From: Cyclobacteriaceae bacterium
GTDB taxonomy: Bacteria; Bacteroidota; Bacteroidia; Cytophagales; Cyclobacteriaceae
Reading direction: 5' to 3'
DNA: 5,368 nucleotides
NCBI GenBank assembly: GCA_030589835.1
Contig: JAUUZS010000338.1
Location: 1 to 5,368 of the forward strand
Shown: positions 1 to 5,368 of the stretch, one piece after another
Layout of the letters: each line of letters begins with the position of its first letter
How positions within the stretch are numbered: the first letter of the stretch is position 1
Position numbers and translations under genes: made by a program
The notes under the pieces: model-generated
What the model was told of the DNA's origin: nothing
What the model saw: only the letters and a program-made list of their open reading frames with translations
The model's database searches: none

Positions 1-104
1 TAGTTTAAAGGATAAGCAAAATAAAAAGCAAAGATGAATTGCAACATTGTGAACGTTATAGGGTAATAATAAATGTAGTGTAGAGGCATGTGTGCTATTT
101 TTAT

Positions 105-112
105 TAAATTTG
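105..112 (+). promoter_or_regulatory. Possible Bacteroidota -7 promoter element for the toxin-antitoxin pair
   Basis: The sequence TAAATTTG fully matches the TAnnTTTG -7 consensus used by the Bacteroidota primary sigma factor, and it ends 16 bases before the antitoxin start. Transcription would then begin near 118-120, giving a very short leader. No TTTG or TTG lies at the expected -33 distance (about 79-86), so only half of the promoter is supported. In AT-rich DNA such a match can arise by chance. Confidence 0.25.
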
Positions 113-128
113 TTTAAACTATTTAGAT

Positions 129-332
129 ATGATAATAGAAAGGACAAGTAAAGAAATTTTAATTCGAATACCCAATACTGTTGATTTGCAGGGTGCGCAA
201 AGGATTATTGATTATATACGGTATCAGGAGGTGACATCAAAATCAAAAGCAAAGCAAAAAGATATTGATAAGCTTGCTGATGATGTTAATAAAGGGTGGT
301 GGGAAAAGAATAAGGATACCTTTTTAAGGTGA
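129..332 (+). CDS. Small antitoxin-like protein paired with PIN toxin
   Basis: This 67-residue soluble protein is the likely antitoxin of the downstream PIN-domain ribonuclease. In such pairs the antitoxin binds and blocks the nuclease and often represses its own promoter. The N-terminus looks like a short beta strand (EILIRIP, residues 9-15). A predicted helix (about 19-36) follows, then a lysine-rich, flexible tail with GWWEK at 56-60 that could wrap the toxin. It resembles small proteins I recall encoded before PIN genes in Bacteroidota, but I cannot name a Pfam family. Its TGA stop overlaps the GTG start of the toxin gene in a GTGA junction, so translation is probably coupled and the antitoxin is made first. 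The start is ATG at 129 with no Shine-Dalgarno sequence, as in the other genes here. The call rests mainly on size, gene order and overlap; no DNA-binding motif is obvious. Confidence 0.7.
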   Translation: MIIERTSKEILIRIPNTVDLQGAQRIIDYIRYQEVTSKSKAKQKDIDKLADDVNKGWWEKNKDTFLR

Positions 333-772
333 TAATAATTGTTGATACAAATATTGTTTTCAGTGCAATTTTGAACACAAAAAGCGTGATAGGTGATATC
401 CTTTTAAATTCTTCTGATAAATTTCAATTTCTTAGCTGCCATTATTTATGGGAAGAAATTGATAATCATTGGAATAAATTGCTTAAAGTTTCAAAATTGG
501 AAGAGCATTATTTGCTTGAATCGCAAAGAATTATTTATAAAAATGTAAATTTTATTGACGAGGCTCAGATTTCAAAAGAATATAGAAAAAGAGCTTTTGA
601 ATTAGTTAAAGACATTGATATAAATGATATAGCTTTTGTTGCATTGAATGAGAGTCTCGAATCTATATTATGGACTGGAGATAAAGGATTATTAAAAGGA
701 TTGAGGGGAAAAGGGTATAATAGGATTGCTACGTCTGAGGATATAATTAAATTACGTAGAAAACTGAATTAG
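329..772 (+). CDS. PIN-domain toxin (VapC-like ribonuclease)
   Basis: This 147-residue protein is a PIN-domain nuclease, the toxin half of a type II toxin-antitoxin module. PIN toxins cleave RNA (tRNA, rRNA or mRNA) using Mg2+ or Mn2+ held by a cluster of acidic residues. That cluster is visible: D6 in the opening VDTN strand, E42/E43 in the LWEEI helix, D97 and D100 in the DIDINDIAFVAL segment, and D118 in the WTGDKGL strand. The length fits the longer PIN toxins annotated as 'putative toxin-antitoxin system toxin component, PIN family' (COG1569-like), rather than the shorter classical VapC of about 130 residues. The start is GTG at 329, overlapping the antitoxin stop by four bases. The nearest ATG is too far downstream and would lose the catalytic D6. 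Base composition is strongly AT-rich compared with the reductase gene that follows, which suggests separate acquisition. The RNA target cannot be read from the sequence. Confidence 0.9.
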   Translation: MIIIVDTNIVFSAILNTKSVIGDILLNSSDKFQFLSCHYLWEEIDNHWNKLLKVSKLEEHYLLESQRIIYKNVNFIDEAQISKEYRKRAFELVKDIDINDIAFVALNESLESILWTGDKGLLKGLRGKGYNRIATSEDIIKLRRKLN

Positions 773-877
773 AATAAGTATTGCGTTTCAACTTACTTTC
801 AGATATTTAAAAAAGCAGCAAATACAATTGTCCGATAAAGAGATATTGCTACTTGCATAATTATAGGTCTTCCTGAT

Positions 878-1642
878 ATGAGTAAAAAACTTCAACATAA
901 AATTGTCATCGTTACCGGTGCTACTTCAGGAATGGGAGCTGCTATTGCGAAATTATTTGCTGCCGAAGGAGCAAGGGTTGTGGTAAATGGAAGAAATGAA
1001 GAAAGAGGAAATCAGGTTGTTTCTGACATAAGAAAAAATAAAGGCGAGGCCACATTTGTTCAGAGTGATATTTCCACCGAAGAAGGGAATACGCATCTTT
1101 TCAAAAAGACAATTAGTGCCTACGGAGGGGTGGATGTTGTGGTAGCCAACGCTGGTTTTTTAGGTTTGGGCTCCATAACTGAAGTTTCGATTGACACCTG
1201 GCATGCGACCATCAACACAAATCTCAACAGCATATTTTACCTATTTAGGCTGGCCATCCCTGAAATGATGAAAAGAGGGAGTGGGAATTTAATCGTCAAC
1301 GGTTCCATAGCCGCATTCAAAAGTTTCCCAAACCATCCGGCTTACTGTGCCTCGAAGGGAGCATTGGTTCCATTGATCAAACAGATTGCCCTTGATTATG
1401 GCCCGAAAATCCGCGCCAACCTGATCTGTCCCGGCCCCATTGATACGCCCCTAATCTGGAATTCTGCGCAGGCATTTCCCGATCCTGATAAAGCGGTCGA
1501 AGATGCTGCAAAAGCTACCTCGCTGCAGCGACTGGGAACACCAGAAGATGTGGCCAAAGCTGCTTTATTCCTAGCTTCAGAAGACGCTTCATTTATAACA
1601 GGAACCTCCATTACTGTCGATGGTGGGATAATGACAAAATAG
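878..1642 (+). CDS. SDR-family oxidoreductase (classical short-chain dehydrogenase)
   Basis: This 254-residue cytosolic NAD(P)-dependent oxidoreductase is of the classical SDR type, with the standard length of about 250. All key motifs are intact. The cofactor loop TGATSGMG is at 13-20 and D64 is the adenine-contacting aspartate. NAG is at 91-93 and the structural N115 is present. The catalytic S143 lies in NGSIAA, and Y156 and K160 in the YxxxK motif (YCASK). PGPIDT is at 185-190, and the C-terminal ITVDGG at 245-250. The second strand ends in VNGR with R39 and no acidic residue, which in this family favours NADP(H) over NAD(H). The sequence resembles FabG and many sugar or alcohol dehydrogenases, but the substrate cannot be assigned. 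ATG at 878 gives the expected short lead before the first beta strand. It is 105 bases from the toxin gene and 319 bases from the phosphoesterase, so it may be its own transcription unit. Confidence 0.96.
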   Translation: MSKKLQHKIVIVTGATSGMGAAIAKLFAAEGARVVVNGRNEERGNQVVSDIRKNKGEATFVQSDISTEEGNTHLFKKTISAYGGVDVVVANAGFLGLGSITEVSIDTWHATINTNLNSIFYLFRLAIPEMMKRGSGNLIVNGSIAAFKSFPNHPAYCASKGALVPLIKQIALDYGPKIRANLICPGPIDTPLIWNSAQAFPDPDKAVEDAAKATSLQRLGTPEDVAKAALFLASEDASFITGTSITVDGGIMTK

Positions 1643-1961
1643 GACAGGATTTTAGTTGTCCACATTCCAAAGACATGCTTTCCAAGAGCTATTATAATCT
1701 TTGTTTTGTGAAGATTCCCCTCAATAATAATTGATCCGTACAAGCGCTCTTCTGATGCGCTATATATATATTGTTAATTTGAATACAATAAATCAACATT
1801 TATTGCTACCTTAAGGCTTACATAATGATGTTTTTCATATTTAACCATGGATAATACCAATACACTGCAATTTGTGATGAGCCATATTTGAGTGAAAAGG
1901 TGATATTATAAATGCTTATCTCACGGTTATGATTTAATAAAATGTTATAAATAGTAACTAA
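1643..1961. other. Non-coding gap of 319 bases, likely promoter region of the downstream operon
   Basis: No credible gene is seen on either strand. The longest ATG-started reading frame noted on the + strand is about 14 codons (from 1847), and the minus-strand frame overlapping the left end is antisense to the dehydrogenase. The gap holds a short dyad GGACA/TGTCC (1642-1646 and 1657-1661) right after the dehydrogenase stop. A second dyad AGCGC/GCGCT (1743-1747 and 1757-1761) is followed by an alternating TA run (1761-1771). Neither dyad has a T-tract, so neither is a convincing intrinsic terminator. Near-matches to the TAnnTTTG promoter element, each with one mismatch, occur at 1774-1781 and 1883-1890, but neither has a well-placed -33 TTTG. 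By position the phosphoesterase promoter should lie here. Confidence 0.5.
1769..1790. promoter_or_regulatory. Imperfect 22-base dyad, possible operator
   Basis: TATTGT (1769-1774) and ACAATA (1785-1790) are perfect reverse complements separated by 10 bases. Widening each arm by two bases keeps 7 of 8 positions paired. The spacing of about one helical turn between arms is what a dimeric regulator would recognise, and the site lies about 170 bases before the phosphoesterase start. The arms are AT-rich and short, so chance is a serious alternative. No regulator gene is present to link it to. Confidence 0.2.
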
Positions 1962-3323
1962 ATGTTAGTAATAATTAGTGATTTACATTTGACCGACGGA
2001 TCGTCGGGAACCACCATTTCAGTCCGGGCATTTAAAATATTCAGAGAGCGCTTGCGAGAGATGGCATATGAAGCATCCTGGCGAAGCGGTGGAGTATATA
2101 GGCCAATTGAAAAAATAGATGTGCTGTTGCTGGGGGATGTGCTGGACGTAATACGATCTGTGAGTTGGCTGGATGAAGAGGTTCGTCCCTGGGATGATAC
2201 CGGCAGTGCCGATTTTGTAAAGATGGCCCAAGACATTAATCAAAATATTTTAGCAAAAAATAACCCTTCCTTTCAAATCTTAAAAGGATTAAACTCCAAT
2301 GACAACAGCCTAAGAATAACATTGCCTCCTGACGATGGCAAGGGTAATGTGGCTAAAGTCGGACATGAACCTGCATCAGAAGGAAGGATTCCTGTAGAGG
2401 TAAACATTCATTACATGGTGGGGAACCATGATTGGTTTTATCATTTGCCTGGCGATGCCTATAATGAAATTCGCAAAACAGTAGTGGATGCAATGGGTTT
2501 GGCGAACGATCCCACAGTGCCTTTTGCGCATGATCCTGCCGAATCACCAGTCATTATGAATGTCATGAATGATCATGATGTATATGCGCGTCATGGCGAT
2601 ATTTATGATCCTTTTAATTTTGAAGGGAATCGGTATGCATCATCCCTGGGCGATGCGATTGTAGTGGAATTATTGAATCGTTTCCCGGTAGAGGTCAGAA
2701 AGCAATTGGGCAATCAACTTCCTGTAGAATGTCTCAATGGATTGAATGAAATTGACAATGTGAGGCCATTGTTGCTGATACCAGTTTGGGTGGATGCCTT
2801 GTTGGAAAAAACCTGTTTTGACCAACAGGAATTGGCAGAAAAGGTAAAGGAAATTTGGAATAAACTGGCAGACGACTTCCTGAAGCTGGATTTTGTCCGT
2901 AAACGGGATAAGTGGTGGAATCCGTTGGATGCTGTTGACAAACTCGAAATTGGACTAAAAATTTCAAGGAGAGTTTCCTTTGATAAAATTGCCGATGTCA
3001 TTAGGTGGTTCGCAAAAAAAAGCAAAGAAGAAGGGGAAACCTACTCTTCACATTCTTTGGAAGAGCAGGCATTCATAGACAAAAAATCCTTTATTATTTA
3101 CGGTCATACACATCACATGGAGGTGGTGCCATTAGATACATTTAATGGTAAAGATCAAATATATATTAATTCCGGTACCTGGAGGGCAGTATATGAAATG
3201 GCAAAAGTGGAAGGCAAGGTGCCTCGATTCGTGAATTTTAAAGTAATGACCTATTTGGCTTTTTTTAAGGACGATGAGCGCGGCGGAAGGAAATTCGAGT
3301 CCTGGTCAGGAAGCCTTGGATAA
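1962..3323 (+). CDS. Calcineurin-like metallophosphoesterase with large insertions
   Basis: This 453-residue protein has the full two-metal metallophosphoesterase signature. D7 and H9 lie in SDLHL, D59 in LLLGD, and N155 and H156 in GNHD. H211 lies in RHGD, and H382 and H384 in GHTH. A closing INSGTW is at 402-407. Enzymes of this fold hydrolyse phosphomonoesters, phosphodiesters or pyrophosphates. The motif order resembles LpxH-type and related bacterial phosphoesterases, but LpxH is only about 240 residues. Here roughly 95 residues separate LLLGD from GNHD, and about 170 separate RHGD from GHTH. Both insertions look soluble; the second is mostly helical, with a KWWN patch near 317-320. No signal peptide or membrane segment is seen, so a cytosolic location is likely. 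ATG at 1962 places the first catalytic strand immediately at the N-terminus, as usual. It is followed after 71 bases by the first membrane protein and may head the operon. The substrate is unknown. Confidence 0.92.
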   Translation: MLVIISDLHLTDGSSGTTISVRAFKIFRERLREMAYEASWRSGGVYRPIEKIDVLLLGDVLDVIRSVSWLDEEVRPWDDTGSADFVKMAQDINQNILAKNNPSFQILKGLNSNDNSLRITLPPDDGKGNVAKVGHEPASEGRIPVEVNIHYMVGNHDWFYHLPGDAYNEIRKTVVDAMGLANDPTVPFAHDPAESPVIMNVMNDHDVYARHGDIYDPFNFEGNRYASSLGDAIVVELLNRFPVEVRKQLGNQLPVECLNGLNEIDNVRPLLLIPVWVDALLEKTCFDQQELAEKVKEIWNKLADDFLKLDFVRKRDKWWNPLDAVDKLEIGLKISRRVSFDKIADVIRWFAKKSKEEGETYSSHSLEEQAFIDKKSFIIYGHTHHMEVVPLDTFNGKDQIYINSGTWRAVYEMAKVEGKVPRFVNFKVMTYLAFFKDDERGGRKFESWSGSLG

Positions 3324-3394
3324 GAGATGGATAATGGGGAAATTATTAGCCTTCCCTAAAGGAATAGATTTTACTATTTAAAACTAATACACCC

Positions 3395-3964
3395 ATGATA
3401 CAAGTTGACTTACCCGCTTCTTTTGCTATTGGCCAAGCATTTGCCATGCTGTCAAAATCATATCTGCAAAAGGAAAATGATGTATTCACCAGCAAATTGC
3501 TAGGTCCATTTAATGTGTATTTGTCTTGTGGATTTGCCACGGGCGGATTGTTTCTATTGGTGGGCTGGCCTGCCTGGGAGTATATGTATGTAGCTCCATG
3601 GATAGAAAATGTATATGACCACCCTGCAATCGCTGCCTTTTATATCCTGTTCGTAATCGCCATGATTTTAATCGGAAATGCAGGCTATATCCTTGGGCAT
3701 TATTGGTACAAAATCAAACGAGCTCAATTTGTGGTTTGGGGACTATTTACTAGCCTGATCCTCACATTTTTGCCATTTCTGCTTAAATGGGGGATATGGA
3801 GTCGAATTGGTACTTATGCGGAAATTAAGGCAGGAGGGGGATATCCATTTGGTGAGGCCCCGTTTTTTTACGGCTGGCTGGGGATTATGACCTATATGGT
3901 AGTCTCCGGAGTGTTGTTTGGCCTATGGATTAGGGCAAAAAGCAACAAATTGGCTTCTGATTAA
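3395..3964 (+). CDS. Four-helix membrane protein with GWPAWE motif, first paralogue
   Basis: I do not recognise the family of this 189-residue protein. Four hydrophobic helices are visible at about 36-57, 76-101, 110-131 and 154-178. The positively charged segments lie between helices 2 and 3 (YKIKR, about 105-109) and at the C-terminus (WIRAKSNK). The positive-inside rule therefore puts both ends and that loop in the cytoplasm. The loop between helices 1 and 2, with GWPAWE (57-62), P68-W69, D75 and P77, should then face the periplasm or outer membrane leaflet. The glycine-rich loop near 140-153 should face the same side. The next gene is a diverged paralogue that aligns without gaps from D5 to F82. 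That alignment, starting at DLP/DIP, supports ATG at 3395. A receptor, transporter subunit or enzyme role is possible, but none can be asserted. Confidence 0.85.
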   Translation: MIQVDLPASFAIGQAFAMLSKSYLQKENDVFTSKLLGPFNVYLSCGFATGGLFLLVGWPAWEYMYVAPWIENVYDHPAIAAFYILFVIAMILIGNAGYILGHYWYKIKRAQFVVWGLFTSLILTFLPFLLKWGIWSRIGTYAEIKAGGGYPFGEAPFFYGWLGIMTYMVVSGVLFGLWIRAKSNKLASD

Positions 3965-4084
3965 GTAATTGATCGATAGCTGAAGTTGAATGGTATAAAA
4001 TTTTAATATGACCAAGAATAGAGATCAATAACGTTTTATAAAATAAATTATCAATACAAATTAAACCACAACATCCTGTTATCA

Positions 4085-4630
4085 ATGGATATCCCTATAG
4101 CCGCTATGAGCGGAATGATACTTGCTGAAGGGGGCAAAAAATTGGCGGTAAACGATGATCAGGACAAAATGCTTCTCTTGCGTTTTATTACCCTGGCATA
4201 TTCTGCAATTTTTATTGCACCTACCCCTGTGTATTTCTTTTTGGGTTGGCCGGCCTGGGAAGTGAATTATATGTGGCCCTGGGTAGATCATGTTTTGGAT
4301 GTCCCCATAAGGGCGGCATTTGCCTACGTGCTTTTAGCCTGTGCAGTATTACCGACCTGGCTAGGCATGGAAATAGGCGTTAAATTATTGAAAAAGGGAA
4401 AAGATAAGCTTAACCGGATTATATATATCGCACTCTTCGTCATTACCGGAATTATTATATTGTCCCTTTACAAAGAAACCTTTAATGTGTCCAGTACGAC
4501 AGCTAAATATGAAGTCGGCGATACCTATTCTTTATGGACACATCCTTTTGCAACAGGCATTTCATTTACCTATATCTATTTCTGGGGCTCGCTGTTTTTA
4601 TTTTATAGATGGTTAAAAAATAGAAAATAA
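4085..4630 (+). CDS. Four-helix membrane protein with GWPAWE motif, second paralogue
   Basis: This 181-residue protein is of the same unrecognised family as the gene before it. Over GWPAWE through AAF (residues 54-79 here, 57-82 there), 15 of 26 positions are identical by hand alignment with a constant offset of three. Outside this stretch similarity is low, so the duplication is old or the copies have specialised. Helices are predicted at about 33-54, 74-99, 111-129 and 151-177. A lysine-rich loop (KKGKDK, 103-108) and the C-terminal WLKNRK indicate both ends inside. The loop 131-150 and the GWPAWE loop would then be outside. The N-terminal 30 residues carry an acidic NDDQD patch (23-27). 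ATG at 4085 is preferred because D2-I3-P4 aligns with D5-L6-P7 of the paralogue. The stop lies one base before the glycyl radical enzyme start, so the two genes are almost certainly co-translated and probably functionally linked. Confidence 0.87.
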   Translation: MDIPIAAMSGMILAEGGKKLAVNDDQDKMLLLRFITLAYSAIFIAPTPVYFFLGWPAWEVNYMWPWVDHVLDVPIRAAFAYVLLACAVLPTWLGMEIGVKLLKKGKDKLNRIIYIALFVITGIIILSLYKETFNVSSTTAKYEVGDTYSLWTHPFATGISFTYIYFWGSLFLFYRWLKNRK

Positions 4631-4631
4631 C

Positions 4632-5368
4632 ATGATCACAATACCGGACATTACCTTACAGGATTATACACTCGATAAACTTCCTTTGGTTAAGAAGCTT
4701 CGCGAAAAGCATTTTGAGTCAGCCACTGAAGTGTGTATCGAACGAGCAGACTTGATGACCAGTTACCTAAAGGCGCATTCGAAAAATGGTGAGGCGCCTC
4801 AATTAACCCGGGCAAAAGCGATAAATCATTATCTGAGCGCTCGTAAGGCTTTATTTATAGATGATAATCTGCTTGGGGGCGGTACCACCTCCAAATTGAT
4901 TGGTGCGCCATTGTATCCTGAATTTATGGGATTATCGATATGGCCTGAACTCGATACCATTAGCTCTCGCAAAACAAACCCACAAATCCTAACGGAAGAG
5001 GAAGCGGATAAATGCAATTTTGATATTTTTCCGTATTGGATGGACCGGACGGTAATGGAAGTTACGCGCAAGAGGTTCGACAATCCGGTTTCACTTCAAT
5101 TGCTGGAGAAAATCGTGTACTACATTAGTGGTAAGGCCGGTTGTATTTCCCATTGTGTGCCTGACTATGGCCGGGTCATTAATGAGGGCGCAGAAGCAAT
5201 TATTGAAGAAGCAGCCGCAAAGGAAAAAACCCTCGCAAAACAATCTGAAGAAAGCAGGGATGCCCATCAAATTGCTTTTTATCAGGGGGTTCAGGTTGCC
5301 CTGCAGGGTATCATAAATTACGCCGTTAATTTGTCGGCAGAAGCTATTCGGCTTGCTCAAATCGAAAA
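4632..5368 (+). CDS. Glycyl radical enzyme (pyruvate formate-lyase-like), N-terminal part, cut by window end
   Basis: An open frame runs from ATG at 4632 to the window edge, giving 245 codons of a protein that should be about 780-850 residues. It matches the N-terminal PFL-like domain of the large glycyl radical enzyme group that includes choline lyase, diol and hydroxyproline dehydratases and arylalkyl-succinate synthases. The landmarks are KLREKHF (22-28), CIERA (35-39), RAKA (60-63), GAPLYPE (91-97), DIFPYW (131-136), SHCVPDYGRVINEG (173-186) and the helix AFYQGVQVALQGIINYA (215-231). These enzymes use an O2-sensitive glycyl radical to make a cysteine thiyl radical and are cytosolic and anaerobic. 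The catalytic Cys loop, the C-terminal Gly motif and any activating radical-SAM enzyme lie beyond 5368, so neither activity nor substrate can be assigned. C171 and C175 form an unusual CISHC around the family histidine. It is one base downstream of a membrane protein gene. Confidence 0.92.
   Translation, partial: MITIPDITLQDYTLDKLPLVKKLREKHFESATEVCIERADLMTSYLKAHSKNGEAPQLTRAKAINHYLSARKALFIDDNLLGGGTTSKLIGAPLYPEFMGLSIWPELDTISSRKTNPQILTEEEADKCNFDIFPYWMDRTVMEVTRKRFDNPVSLQLLEKIVYYISGKAGCISHCVPDYGRVINEGAEAIIEEAAAKEKTLAKQSEESRDAHQIAFYQGVQVALQGIINYAVNLSAEAIRLAQIE

Noticed and set aside
1396..1743. Minus-strand open frame of 115 codons overlapping the dehydrogenase
   Set aside because: It is antisense to an intact SDR gene with all catalytic motifs, and its product shows no recognisable motif.
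1847..1891. Fourteen-codon frame from ATG in the 319-base gap
   Set aside because: It is too short, has no ribosome-binding signal or recognisable sequence, and similar frames are expected by chance.
1958..2547. Several minus-strand open frames of 64-92 codons
   Set aside because: They lie opposite the phosphoesterase, whose metal-binding motifs are all in the + frame; these are frame shadows.
3336..3357. Hairpin with GGGAA/TTCCC stem after the phosphoesterase stop
   Set aside because: The stem is only about six pairs including a G-U, the loop is ten bases and no T-tract follows, so a terminator is not supported.
3965..4084. Possible FNR-like site or promoter between the two membrane protein genes
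   Set aside because: TTGATCGAT occurs but has no ATCAA partner at the right spacing, and no TAnnTTTG element is present; the gap is simply AT-rich with short self-complementary runs.
5091..5360. Open frames on both strands inside the last gene (minus 5091-5360 and plus 5128-5316)
   Set aside because: The frame from 4632 carries continuous glycyl radical enzyme landmarks through this stretch, so the others are shadows.
1..5368. CRISPR array, tRNA, rRNA or insertion sequence
   Set aside because: Reading both strands gave no regularly spaced repeats, tRNA-like cloverleaf, rRNA sequence or transposase motif.

Overview
The window most likely comes from a Bacteroidota-type genome. The DNA is AT-rich, none of the start codons has a recognisable Shine-Dalgarno sequence (the coupled GTG at 329 has only a short AAGG directly against it), and one TAnnTTTG-like -7 element lies just upstream of the first gene. 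This assignment is an inference from style, since no ribosomal or other marker gene is present. All six complete genes and the truncated last gene lie on the + strand.

Left part (1-877): a very AT-rich two-gene toxin-antitoxin module. It has a 67-residue antitoxin-like protein and a PIN-domain toxin, overlapping by four bases (GTGA). Short imperfect repeats lie on either side of the module, so it may be an acquired cassette.

Middle (878-1961): a complete short-chain dehydrogenase/reductase with all classical motifs. A 319-base non-coding gap follows, holding only weak dyads and no convincing gene.

Right part (1962-5368): a probable operon. It begins with a large calcineurin-like metallophosphoesterase with two long insertions. 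Next come two small four-helix membrane proteins that are diverged tandem paralogues sharing a GWPAWE...PW...D.P..AAF signature. The last gene is the N-terminal third of a glycyl radical enzyme of the pyruvate formate-lyase-like superfamily, cut off by the window end. The second membrane protein and the glycyl radical enzyme are one base apart, so they are almost certainly co-transcribed. No TTTG tetranucleotide, the core of the Bacteroidota -7 element, occurs in the gaps at 3324-3394 or 3965-4084, which weakly supports a single transcript from the phosphoesterase onward.

The most interesting element is the physical link between a paired, unrecognised membrane-protein family and an oxygen-sensitive glycyl radical enzyme whose substrate cannot be told from the visible part. 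The catalytic Cys and Gly regions and any radical-SAM activating enzyme must lie beyond position 5368.
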